A stretch of DNA of 64,000 nucleotides from positions 186,001 to 250,000 of the forward strand of contig LN554852.1 of NCBI GenBank assembly GCA_000953735.1, written 5' to 3'. The position numbers were made by a program, and so were the translations under genes. Positions 10,267 to 24,200 of the stretch are shown here, one piece after another. This stretch comes from Moritella viscosa. Lineage in GTDB: Bacteria > Pseudomonadota > Gammaproteobacteria > Enterobacterales > Moritellaceae. The stretch's first letter is position 1. The number at the start of each line of letters is the position of its first letter. The notes beneath the pieces were generated by a model. That model did not search any database and was not told the DNA's origin. It saw only the letters and a list, made by a program, of their open reading frames with translations.

Positions 10267-11391
10267 ATGATAATGAAAATTTTACACGTGATCGAAAGTG
10301 GTGGGTTTTATGGCGCTGAAAGAGTTTTAATTGAATTAATGTTGGGTTTAAAGGTTCTGGGCCATGAAGCAGCCTTGCTTAGCTTTGGTTATAAAGGACA
10401 AGCAGAAAAGAAGTTTGAAATTATTTGTCGCCAATATGGCATTGCGGTCAATTTAATGCGGGTAAATACACTTGAATCATTTTGTATCAGTCATTATATA
10501 AAAGTGTTTGCAGAGAAAAACCGTTTTGATGTTGTCCACTCCCACGGCTATAAATTTAATATACTGTTTGGTTTAATGCTGAAACGGAACCGTTTTAAAT
10601 GTTTTTGTTCAACCGTTCATGGTTATGTACCCGCCCCTAAATTTAGTAAAATGGCACTTTATCAATATCTGGATAAATACTCATTAAAGCAAGTAAATCG
10701 AGTTTTTCTTGTTAGTCAGCACATGACTAGTCTATCAAGTATTCAAGGGTTAGAAGCAAACCAGTATACGGTTATTGAGAATGGTATCGGTGGTTACATG
10801 CCGATGTGTGAGATTGAAGAACGTTTAATTACTTTTCTGCATAATAAAACAACGCGACTAATGGCTGTCGGTCGTCTTGCTGTTGAAAAAAGTTTCGCTA
10901 CGCTGATTGATGCATTACCTAAGTTGATAGAAAATGATCCAAATACTGTACTCGTTATATTTGGTGCGGGAAGTGAAGAATGTCGGTTAAGAGCAAAAAT
11001 AAGGCAGTTGGATTTAGATGAGCATGTTCTATTATTTGGTTTTGTAGAATCATTATTGAGCTATTTTAGTCATTTTGATGTTTTCGTTATGCCTTCGATT
11101 ACAGAGGGTACGCCAATCGCTTTACTCGAAGCTATGCAGGCTAGAGTCCCTTGTGTTGTAACTAATGTTGGCGGTATGCCGCATATGCTGGCGTATGGTC
11201 GTGGGGGGTGGATCGTTCCACCTAAAGAACCCGATGCTTTACAAGCTGCAATAACTACAAGTTTAATTCATAGTCAAAATCAAATTAAAACCTCCTTTGC
11301 CTATGATCGTGTTATGCATGAATACAATTACCTTCATATGAGTCGACAATATTTAAATGCATATCAAAATTTGCTAACCAGCCCCTCTTAA
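10267..11391 (+). CDS. Glycosyltransferase family 4
   Basis: GT-B fold retaining glycosyltransferase of 374 residues, cytosolic, probably transferring a sugar from a nucleotide donor to a lipid-linked or surface polysaccharide acceptor. The N-terminal motif ILHVIESGGFYGAERVLIEL is typical of the family. The C-terminal donor domain contains LMAVGRLAVEKSFATLIDAL, VLLFGFVESLLSYF and the E-x7-E element EGTPIALLEAMQA. AAGGA precedes the first ATG. It is coupled with the pseudo-deacetylase upstream, which suggests a shared polysaccharide-related role. No polymerase, export or exosortase genes are nearby, so substrate and product are unknown. Confidence 0.85.
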   Translation: MIMKILHVIESGGFYGAERVLIELMLGLKVLGHEAALLSFGYKGQAEKKFEIICRQYGIAVNLMRVNTLESFCISHYIKVFAEKNRFDVVHSHGYKFNILFGLMLKRNRFKCFCSTVHGYVPAPKFSKMALYQYLDKYSLKQVNRVFLVSQHMTSLSSIQGLEANQYTVIENGIGGYMPMCEIEERLITFLHNKTTRLMAVGRLAVEKSFATLIDALPKLIENDPNTVLVIFGAGSEECRLRAKIRQLDLDEHVLLFGFVESLLSYFSHFDVFVMPSITEGTPIALLEAMQARVPCVVTNVGGMPHMLAYGRGGWIVPPKEPDALQAAITTSLIHSQNQIKTSFAYDRVMHEYNYLHMSRQYLNAYQNLLTSPS

Positions 11392-11453
11392 TACAATTGA
11401 CCTTACATTAACTAGAATGTTTATCATTATTTTCTTTTATTTAGGATCTTCTG

Positions 11454-11903
11454 ATGACATTTATTACTAAGCTTTTAAAACCAGTCTTACTCACTAGTAG
11501 TTTAATCGGCAGCGTTGCATTGGCAGAAGAGATGACGGTATATAAATCGCAGTATTGTGGTTGCTGTACTGAATGGGCGGAGCAAATGGAAGATGCGGGG
11601 TTTACATTAACTGTTATTAACAGTGAACATATGAGAGATGTGAAGAACCAATATGGTGTACCTAATAATTTACGTTCTTGCCATACTGCAATTATTAACG
11701 ACTATATAGTAGAAGGGCATGTTCCAGTTGCTGATATTAAGAAGCTTCTAGCTCTGAATAAAAGAGTAAAAGGGATAGCGACTCCTGGTATGCCACAAAG
11801 TGCCCCTGGTATGGATGTCCCGGGCGCAACGGATACATATCAAGTTGTGGCCTTTAATAAAGCGGGTATGCAGTATGTCTATAATGAATACAATTCAAAG
11901 TAG
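11454..11903 (+). CDS. DUF411 family periplasmic metal-binding protein
   Basis: A 149-residue protein with a cleavable signal peptide (about 1-24, ending SVALAEE). The mature part is a DUF411 domain: MTVYKSQYCGCCTEWAEQM, a CxCC metal site in a thioredoxin-like fold, then LRSCHTAIINDYIVEGHVPV and IATPGMPQSAPGM, the conserved Cys/His and Met-rich segments. Family members are often found with copper-resistance genes and are thought to bind copper in the periplasm; no copper operon is adjacent here. It follows the glycosyltransferase by 62 bases and is followed by the rRNA operon promoters. Confidence 0.85.
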   Translation: MTFITKLLKPVLLTSSLIGSVALAEEMTVYKSQYCGCCTEWAEQMEDAGFTLTVINSEHMRDVKNQYGVPNNLRSCHTAIINDYIVEGHVPVADIKKLLALNKRVKGIATPGMPQSAPGMDVPGATDTYQVVAFNKAGMQYVYNEYNSK

Positions 11904-11984
11904 GCTACTTTTTATACGTTAAGCTGTGTTTTACGGCTTGGTTACGCGTATTTTGGGTTTTTAGTGACTAATTAATGAAATCGC

Positions 11985-12012
11985 TTGCTTGAAGTCATTA
12001 GTTCTCTATAAT
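11985..12012 (+). promoter_or_regulatory. rRNA operon promoter P1
   Basis: TTGCTT (11985-11990), a 16-base spacer and a perfect TATAAT (12007-12012). The bases just downstream (CCGACCTCACTGACACGG) closely resemble the start region of E. coli rrn P1 promoters (CCACTGACACGG), which supports a growth-rate-regulated P1. Confidence 0.75.
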
Positions 12013-12109
12013 CCGACCTCACTGACACGGCAATAGCCGCTAAGTAAAGGTGTTTATCAGTTTCGAAAGTTACTTTTTAAACCTCTTGAAATAAAGTGCA
12101 AATATGTAC

Positions 12110-12137
12110 TTGACTTCGAAATTGGTTTGCGTAGAAT
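12110..12137 (+). promoter_or_regulatory. rRNA operon promoter P2
   Basis: TTGACT (12110-12115), a 16-base spacer and TAGAAT (12132-12137), about 125 bases downstream of P1, giving the tandem P1/P2 layout known from enterobacterial rrn operons. Confidence 0.75.
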
Positions 12138-12173
12138 ACGCAGCCTGACAACGATGCGAAGCGTTGCTGTCAA

Positions 12174-12189
12174 TGCTCTTTAACAATTT
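12174..12189 (+). promoter_or_regulatory. boxA antitermination site in rrn leader
   Basis: TGCTCTTTAACAATTT matches the E. coli rrn boxA, which loads the NusB/NusE antitermination complex. A second copy occurs in the 16S-23S spacer at 14232. Confidence 0.85.
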
Positions 12190-12370
12190 ATTCAAGCAAT
12201 CTGTGTGAGCACTTGCAGAGATATAATGACCAAAAATTATATCAATGTAATTGTGAACATTAAATTAAATCGAAAGGTTTGGTTTTATAAATAACAAACT
12301 TCGGTTTGTTGTTGAAGTACAGAATTCATTGAGCCGACTTAATCGCTTAGGCGATTAGTCAAAAACTTTT

Positions 12371-13914
<1,544 letters not shown>

Positions 13915-13991
13915 CGTAAAGTTGTTAATTTTTGTAAGTGCCCACACAAATTGCTTGAATAGAAAGTTGAAAAGCATGTAAGAAATGCGAT

Positions 13992-14068
13992 AGGACTGTA
14001 GCTCAGTTGGTTAGAGCGCGCCCCTGATAAGGGTGAGGTCGGTAGTTCAAATCTACTCAGTCCTACCA
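13992..14068 (+). tRNA. tRNA-Ile (anticodon GAT)
   Basis: 77 bases in the 16S-23S spacer. Acceptor AGGACTG pairs with CAGTCCT, the anticodon loop is CTGATAA, and the 3' ACCA is encoded. This is the classical first spacer tRNA of gammaproteobacterial rrn operons. Confidence 0.97.
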
Positions 14069-14092
14069 ATCTTCTTACGAACTCTATGATGT

Positions 14093-14168
14093 GGGGCTAT
14101 AGCTCAGCTGGGAGAGCGCCTGCCTTGCACGCAGGAGGTCTGCGGTTCGATCCCGCATAGCTCCACCA
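14093..14168 (+). tRNA. tRNA-Ala (anticodon TGC)
   Basis: 76 bases in the 16S-23S spacer. Acceptor GGGGCTA pairs with TAGCTCC and contains the G3:U70 identity pair of alanine tRNAs. The anticodon loop is TTGCACG and ACCA is encoded. Confidence 0.97.
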
Positions 14169-14231
14169 CATCATAGTTGTTAAAATACAAAGCTAAGCAA
14201 GCTTAATGCTTATCTTTGCTTTTTAGCAAAT

Positions 14232-14247
14232 TGCTCTTTAAAAATTT
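14232..14247 (+). promoter_or_regulatory. boxA in the 16S-23S spacer
   Basis: TGCTCTTTAAAAATTT, the spacer copy of the rrn antitermination site, lies between tRNA-Ala and the 23S gene. Confidence 0.8.
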
Positions 14248-14388
14248 GGAAAGCTGAATAAATAAAGAAGTTCTTAAAACACGTTATTGCTTCGGTAATA
14301 ACAATAGAGTGTTCTTGAGTATTCTTGAGGCGAAAAAAACTAGATAATACCTAGTTATTTCAATTGTACAGTCGACTTTAGATTGTAT

Positions 14389-17277
<2,889 letters not shown>

Positions 17278-17413
17278 TACAAATTGAAGTATGATTAATT
17301 GAAATACGACTTAAGAATAGAATTGAACACTTTATGTTTTAAAGACTTCTTTATTTATAGCTTTTCAGATTTAAAATGAAACGTAAGTTTCTATATAGAA
17401 AGCAAACCAAATT

Positions 17414-17532
17414 TGCTTGGTGACCATAGTGTTGCGGTACCACCTGATCCCATTCCGAACTCAGTAGTGAAACGTAATAACGCCGATGGTAGTGTGGGGT
17501 TTCCCCATGTGAGAGTAGGGCATCGCCAAGCG
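17414..17532 (+). rRNA. rrf: 5S ribosomal RNA
   Basis: About 119 bases. The ends TGCTTGG and CCAAGCG pair as helix I, and the conserved CCGAACTCAG segment is present. Confidence 0.95.
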
Positions 17533-17546
17533 CCAAATTAGAGAGA

Positions 17547-17576
17547 GCCGATATCAGCAATGATATCGGCTTTTTT
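17547..17576 (+). terminator. rRNA operon terminator
   Basis: GCCGATATCA (17547-17556), loop GCAA, TGATATCGGC (17561-17570), then TTTTTT. A perfect 10-bp stem right after 5S. Confidence 0.95.
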
Positions 17577-17626
17577 GTGTCTAAAATTTAGCGTTAAGAA
17601 TGAGATATGACTCGAGAAAATAAAAA

Positions 17627-17645
17627 CCAGCTGACAGCTGGTTTC
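17627..17645 (-). terminator. Terminator for a minus-strand transcript upstream of recC
   Basis: The near-perfect inverted repeat AACCAGCTG/CAGCTGGTT is followed on the minus strand by TTTTATTTT. This orientation would end a transcript coming from the recC side, just after the 61-codon minus-strand frame ending at 17658. Confidence 0.55.
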
Positions 17646-17657
17646 GTTGTATTTGGC

Positions 17658-17843
17658 TTAAGGTGATTTATCCCAATGACTAGGGTGATAGGAATAGTTG
17701 ATCTCATCGCCTATTTGGATATGTTTTTCTATTTCTGTCGCAAAAACCAACATGTCGTTTTTTCTACATTGCATAGTTAGTTCGTATGCTCCACAATTCC
17801 AATAGGTTATCAGTCTGGAGTTACCGTGTTTAATCTTTATCAC
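17658..17843 (-). CDS. Possible small protein, 61 codons, divergent from and overlapping the recC start
   Basis: Not recognised. The frame could encode a polar 61-residue protein with several aromatic and His residues near its end (INYSYHPSHWDKSP). In its favour, a hairpin with a T-rich tail in the right orientation lies 13 bases beyond its stop. Against it, the only full-length start is a GTG at 17843 without a ribosome binding site, and it overlaps the first 18 bases of recC. A shorter 38-residue form from an internal ATG is possible. It could be a gene remnant. Confidence 0.3.
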   Translation of the reverse strand: MIKIKHGNSRLITYWNCGAYELTMQCRKNDMLVFATEIEKHIQIGDEINYSYHPSHWDKSP

Positions 17844-20800
17844 TCGAATCAGTTAGATATTTTAAAAGAGCTAATGGCTCACTTTATTGCTAAAGATCCA
17901 CTTGCCGACCCTTTTGTCGAAGAGCAAGTTTTGGTACAAAGTCCAGGTATGGCGCAATGGGTGAAAATGGAGTTGGCGAAGTCGATGGGCATATCGGCTA
18001 ATATTACCTTTCCATTGCCTGCTTCTTTTATTTGGAAGATGTTCCAAAAGGTATTACCTGACATTCCTGATAAAAGTGCATTTAATAAAGAGGCAATGTC
18101 TTGGAAGTTAATGCTAATCCTCCCAGAGTTATTAGTGCTACCTGAATTCGAATCATTAAAGCATTATTTAGCGGATGATCAAGACGATTATCGCTTGTTT
18201 CAACTCTGCCAGAAAATATCGGACACGTTTGACCAATATTTAGTATACCGACCTGAGTGGATCGCGGCTTGGGAAGGTGGTGATAATATTCATGCTGATA
18301 CCCACCCTTGGCAGCCATTGTTATGGCGTGAATTAGTTGCTAAAACCGAAGCATTGGGTCAATCTCATTATCATCGCGCCAACTTATATGATCAATTTAT
18401 TGCCCGTCTGAATAGTTCGACGTTTGATGCCAATCAGCTACCTGAACGTATATTTGTATTCGGGGTATCTGCATTACCACCGCGTTATTTAGATGCATTA
18501 CAAGCACTTGGTATGCATACCGAAATACACTTTATGTTATCGAACCCTTGTCGCTTGTACTGGGGTGATCTGATAGACCCTAAGTGGCTTTTAAAGCAAC
18601 GTACAATGGTTAATCATAACAATATAACTCTTGGCATGAGTGATAAGGTGAGTGCTAATGATGAACAAACCGTTCGGGCTCTCTTTGATGAAGATGATGC
18701 ATTTAAAGTTGGAAATCCACTACTCGCGTCTATGGGTAAACTAGGTCGTGATAATTTAGCGTTATTAACGGGTTTTGGTTGTCAGGAGTTAGATGTTTTT
18801 GTTGAACCGAGCGATGAGGGATTACTGGCAAGTATTCAGCGCGATATATTAGATTTGGCTGATCGTAGCATGGAAGAGTTTAATGTTTCGCAACAGGATG
18901 CGAATGCGCGAGATAGTCGTTATAAACTATCTATAAATCCTGCTGACACTTCACTTGAACTGCACAGCTGTCATAGCCCAATGCGTGAAATAGAAATATT
19001 ACATAATAATTTACTTACTATGTTTTCGGAAAATCCAGACCTGAATCCCCGAGATGTGGTTATTATGATGCCTGATGTAAATGGTTACAGTCCTTATATT
19101 CAAGCGGTGTTTGGTGCGATGGACCGTTATGATGAACGGTATATTCCGTTTTCTATCTCAGATAGTGGCGCGCAGTATGATAATCCTATTTTACTCAGTT
19201 TTTTACAATTACTGGCTCTACCTTTATCGCGTTGTAACGTATCTGAATTATTGTCATTATTAGAAGTGCCTGCGGTACTGGCTCGTTTTGCTATTACGCC
19301 TGATGAATTCAACCGTTTACGTCAATGGATTGATGAGTCAGGCATTCGTTGGGGTTTAGATGAAGATGATGCAACTCGTTTTGATTTACCGGGAATGAAA
19401 CAAAATACTTGGCTATTTGGCTTGCATCGTATGCTGCTGGGTTACGCTTATGGTGGTGACGATATTTATCAAGGTATATTGCCTTATCAAGAAGTGCAAG
19501 GAATTGAAGCTGAGTTACTAGGTAAGTTAGCACAGTTCATTGAAGCATTATTAGATAGTCTTGCGTCATTACAAAATCCCAAATTGATAGCTGACTGGAT
19601 CAAGTTAAGTAATACGCTAATAGAGAGTTTTTATAAAATTAATGTGGATGATGAACAATCCATAAAAATTATTCGAGATGCTTTTTCGCATTTAGATGAG
19701 CAATTAAAAAGCGCGAGCTATGACAAGTTAATTACACCATTAGTATTACGTGATTATTTAAATAATGCGCTTTCACAAGTTGGGTCTAGTCAAAAGTTCC
19801 TTGCGGGTCAAGTTAACTTCTGTACCTTGATGCCAATGCGTTCTATCCCATTTAAAGTTATTTGTTTACTCGGTATGAATGATGGTGTTTATCCTCGCTC
19901 AATTCCACCAATGGGTTTTGATTTAATGGCTAATGATCATAAACAAGGTGATCGTAGTCGTCGTGATGATGACCGTTATTTATTTTTAGAAGCGCTTATT
20001 TCTGCCCAAAGTAAATTATATATTAGCTATATTGGCAGTAGTATTCGTGATAAGAGTGAGCGCCTACCGTCTGTGCTGATCACTGAGTTATTACAGTATT
20101 GCCAGCAAAGTTTTTGTGTTACAGGTGATGAATGTCTATCTCCTGATGAGTCAGCGGAAAAATTACTGACACATTTAATTCAACATCATGCTTTACAGCC
20201 GTTCGATGCACGTTATTTTAATCCGGAAGCACCTTGTTCTTTTGCTAAAGAATGGTTACCTGCGTTAGCCCCTGTTGTGGAGTTAAGACAATTTCTCACT
20301 GAGCCTTTACCTGCGCTAATATTCAATGATGATATGCAAGAGGTTGAGCTCGCTGAGATATTACGTTTTTATCGCCATCCGACTAAGTACTTCTTTAACC
20401 GACGTTTAAAAGTTTATTTTAATCAGGCTAGTCTTGATGTACTTGATGACGAACCATTTGATGTTGATAACCTAGAAAAATATCACCTTAAAGCGCAATT
20501 GTTGGAAACGGAATTGATGGGGGGCGATATTAGTTTGGTGACTGAACGCTTGGTCGCATCAGGTAGCCTTCCTCTTGGACGTTTTGGAAAAATTTCCCTG
20601 GATAAAGAAATCAGTACTGTTAGTCAGCTTGCTCAGGTATTAATGCCGTTATTGACCAACAGTAATGATGACATCGAAGTCGATATTCCTTTGATTTCAG
20701 GGCGCTTAGTTGGTTGGTTAAAGCAAATATATAACGGTGGTTTAGTAAGGCATAAACCAAGTGGCTTTAACGGTAAGGATTATCTACAGGCTTGGTTAGA

Positions 20801-21218
20801 GCATTTATGTTTCTGTATTAGTGCTAAAAATCCCACAGCGACAACGCTTGTTCACTTAACTTCGGGTAAGCCTGTTGTACAACGGCTTAGAGTCATAGAG
20901 CAATCTCGGGCGAGAGAGTTGTTGTTTCAATTACTTGAGGTTTATAGCGATGGTAGCTGTCAGCCTTTAGCGTTATTCCCTAAAACAGGTTGGGGTTGGG
21001 CAAAAACCAAATGTACGACCGCAGAGCCTGATGATTATAAATTAAGATCGGAAGCATTATTGAATTTTGAAGGTGGTTATAACCGCATGGGCGAAAATGC
21101 GGATGACTATTTACAACGTAGTTTTCCACGTTTAAATGATGAGGTATATAAATTAATGTCAGCATTCTCTGAGTCGGTGTTATTTCCTATATTTGAATAC
21201 CTAGAGGATGTCGAATAA
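17826..21218 (+). CDS. recC: Exodeoxyribonuclease V subunit gamma (RecC)
   Basis: Subunit of the RecBCD helicase-nuclease, which processes double-strand breaks; RecC holds RecB and RecD together and recognises Chi through an inactivated helicase/nuclease fold. It is 1130 residues, near E. coli RecC. The N-terminal family motif LVQSPGMAQWVKMELAK, CLLGMNDGVYPRS and the later GDRSRRDDDRYLFLEAL segment are present. The start is GTG with GGAG seven bases upstream. The stop overlaps recB by one base. ptrA, inserted between recC and recB in E. coli, is absent, as in vibrios. Assignment is firm. Confidence 0.96.
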   Translation: MFNLYHSNQLDILKELMAHFIAKDPLADPFVEEQVLVQSPGMAQWVKMELAKSMGISANITFPLPASFIWKMFQKVLPDIPDKSAFNKEAMSWKLMLILPELLVLPEFESLKHYLADDQDDYRLFQLCQKISDTFDQYLVYRPEWIAAWEGGDNIHADTHPWQPLLWRELVAKTEALGQSHYHRANLYDQFIARLNSSTFDANQLPERIFVFGVSALPPRYLDALQALGMHTEIHFMLSNPCRLYWGDLIDPKWLLKQRTMVNHNNITLGMSDKVSANDEQTVRALFDEDDAFKVGNPLLASMGKLGRDNLALLTGFGCQELDVFVEPSDEGLLASIQRDILDLADRSMEEFNVSQQDANARDSRYKLSINPADTSLELHSCHSPMREIEILHNNLLTMFSENPDLNPRDVVIMMPDVNGYSPYIQAVFGAMDRYDERYIPFSISDSGAQYDNPILLSFLQLLALPLSRCNVSELLSLLEVPAVLARFAITPDEFNRLRQWIDESGIRWGLDEDDATRFDLPGMKQNTWLFGLHRMLLGYAYGGDDIYQGILPYQEVQGIEAELLGKLAQFIEALLDSLASLQNPKLIADWIKLSNTLIESFYKINVDDEQSIKIIRDAFSHLDEQLKSASYDKLITPLVLRDYLNNALSQVGSSQKFLAGQVNFCTLMPMRSIPFKVICLLGMNDGVYPRSIPPMGFDLMANDHKQGDRSRRDDDRYLFLEALISAQSKLYISYIGSSIRDKSERLPSVLITELLQYCQQSFCVTGDECLSPDESAEKLLTHLIQHHALQPFDARYFNPEAPCSFAKEWLPALAPVVELRQFLTEPLPALIFNDDMQEVELAEILRFYRHPTKYFFNRRLKVYFNQASLDVLDDEPFDVDNLEKYHLKAQLLETELMGGDISLVTERLVASGSLPLGRFGKISLDKEISTVSQLAQVLMPLLTNSNDDIEVDIPLISGRLVGWLKQIYNGGLVRHKPSGFNGKDYLQAWLEHLCFCISAKNPTATTLVHLTSGKPVVQRLRVIEQSRARELLFQLLEVYSDGSCQPLALFPKTGWGWAKTKCTTAEPDDYKLRSEALLNFEGGYNRMGENADDYLQRSFPRLNDEVYKLMSAFSESVLFPIFEYLEDVE

Positions 21219-24200
21219 TGGCTGACGTAAATATTCTTAATGCGATGACGTTCCCCCTCTATGGTGAACGCCTGATTGAAGCATCTGCCGGTACTGGTAA
21301 AACCTTTACTATTGCCAGTTTATATTTGCGCTTGTTATTAGGGCATGGTGGTGAGAATGCTTATCAAAAAGAAGATAAAGTTGAAGTATTAAATGTCGAC
21401 CAAATATTGGTCGTAACATTTACTGAAGCTGCCACGGCAGAATTACGCGATCGTATTCGGGCACGTATTCATCAAGCTCGTATTGCCTTTAGTATTGGTT
21501 ATAGTGATGATCCGGTGATTAGTTTATTACTGGCTGATACCCAAGGTCAGGATTATGCGCGTTGTGCCAAATCATTATTGGCCGCAGAGAGACAGATGGA
21601 TGAAGCGGCTATTTATACCATTCATGGATTTTGTCAGCGCATGCTGAAGCAAAATGCATTCGAGTCCGGCGCCTTATTTGAAAGTGAATTTATTACTGAC
21701 GAATCGCAGCTAAAGTTTAATGCAATTGCTGATTTTTGGCGTAGTCATTTCTATCGTTATAAAGACGGTATGATTGATATGGTACATAGCTTTTGGTCAT
21801 CACCACAGGCACTGCTGCGGGATATTTCTGGGTACTTATCCAATACTGATATCGAATTTATTGCCAAAATTGGCAGCGATGATATTGAACAGGATTATGA
21901 TAAATTAATTTCATCAATTCAAAAGGTTAAAGACGCATGGTTAGAAAGTTACAATGATCTTTGTGAATTAATTCAAGCGGGTAACTTGAATGGTAATAGT
22001 TATCGGGTTGCCAGCGTTGCAAAGTGGCTAAATGAAATGCTCAGTTGGTCACAATCAGAAACCAAGCAAAATGATTTACCTGATAGTATCGTTAAATTTT
22101 CCCAGCAAGCCTTAACGGCTAAAACTAAAAAAGGCAAAATATCACCTGAACACCAAGTGTTTAGTGATATAGATACCTTATTAGAAAAGCCGTTATCGCT
22201 TAAAGATTGTTTTATTGTTAAAGCCGTGGAATACGTCCGTGCGCGTGTGATGAAAACCAAAAACCAATCACAGTTATTATCTTTTGATGATTTGCTGTCG
22301 GGATTATCTGCAGCATTAACGGGTGAGCAGGCTGTCAGTTTAGCTGAGTGTATTCGTAGTCAATATCCTGTTGCGATGATTGATGAATTCCAAGATACCG
22401 ATCAGCAGCAATACGATATCTTTAATACTATCTATGGTAAACAAGACGGTGCTGGTTTATTTATGATCGGCGATCCGAAACAAGCAATTTATAGTTTCCG
22501 TGGTGCTGATATTTTTACTTACATGCAAGCGCGTGAAAATGTTGATGATCACTATACCTTAGCCAAAAATTGGCGTTCTTCAACAGCTATGGTCAGTGCG
22601 GTAAACTGTGTGTTTGAGCATGCCAATAAACCTTTCATTTATGAAGATAGTATTAGTTTTCAATCTGTTGAATCAAAAGGTAAAAGTGAACCTCTGTTAT
22701 TGAATGGTCTTGAGCCTGCTGCATTACAGCTTTGGTTACACGAAGAGGAAGGTCAGAAAAATATAACGAAAGGTCTGTATCAACAGGTTTATGCCAAAGC
22801 GACGGCTAATCAGATTGCGACATTATTAACTGATGCACAGCAAGGTAACGCGATGTTAGCGGGTCGGGCTGTAAAAGCCGGTGATATTGCTATCCTTGTG
22901 CGAACGGGAGCGGAAGCTAAATTAGTGCGTGAGCAGCTTGATGCTTTATCTATTCCTAGTGTTTATATGTCGAATCGTGAAAGTGTATTTGCTACCCGTG
23001 AAGCGCGCGAGTTGTATCATATTTTTGCTGCGATTTTAAATCCTGAAGACGAAGGCTTATTGCGGGCGGCATTAGCGACCTCTATTTTTGAGAAACCCGC
23101 GATTGAATTAGACCAGCTCAGTAATGATGAAAAAGTCTGGGAGCAAACCGTTGCGGAATTTAAGCAATATCAAAACGCTCTGCAGTGGCAAGGTTTTTTA
23201 CCAGCATTAAGATTATTACTCAATCAGCAAAATATTGCAGCGATCATGCTTTCTGGTCAAGGTGGTGATCGACGTTTAACAGATGTTCTGCATTTGGGGG
23301 AATTACTGCAAGAAGCAAGCTTAGAATTAGATGGTGAATATAGTCTGTTCCGCTGGTTTGGTGAAAAAATTGAAAATCCAAATGGTGATGCGCAAGAGCA
23401 GTTGGTTCGTTTAGAAAGTGAAGCAGATTTAGTTCAAGTCGTGACAATCCATAAATCTAAAGGACTGGAATATAATTTGGTATTCCTACCGTTTATTTGT
23501 GCGACAAGGCAAGCTTCAGCGCCGCTTTATCATGCTGAAGGTCATACTTACGTACATCTTGATTTAGATGATGAAGAAGCGTTAGAAACAGCGAAAGGAA
23601 AAGCTGACCAAGAGCGTCTTGCTGAAGATCTACGCCTGTTATATGTGGCATTGACGCGGGGTGTTTATGCTACGTGGTTAGGATTAGGTGCGGTAAAAAT
23701 GGGTAACTCCCATAACAAAATGCACTTAAATGCGATAGGTTATTTATTACAGCAAGGCGAAGAATGCAAAGACACTGAATTTAAAACCTGTGTCGAAAAG
23801 CTTGCCGAACAACAAACTTGTGTTGAGGTTGTACTGCCACCATTAGTGGCTGTCGATGCCTATCAACCCATCGTTGCACCGTCAGTAGTTTATCAAGCGA
23901 AGACAATGACAAACCCGATTAGCAAGAACTGGTGGGTAACGAGTTATTCTGCATTGTCTCGCCATAGTCATGGTAATCGCCATTCTAGTTATGACGCATC
24001 GCTGGAGTTACCGGGATTTGATGCCGAAGTAGATACTGAGAAAGATGAAGATCAGGAAATGAGTTGGGATATTTTTAGTTTCCCGCGTGGTGCCGCAGCC
24101 GGTACTTTATTGCACACGGTGTTTGAACATATTGATTTTTCCAATGTTGACAAGGACATGCTCACCGAGCAAATATTACACCTGCTCGAGCGTGAAGGTT

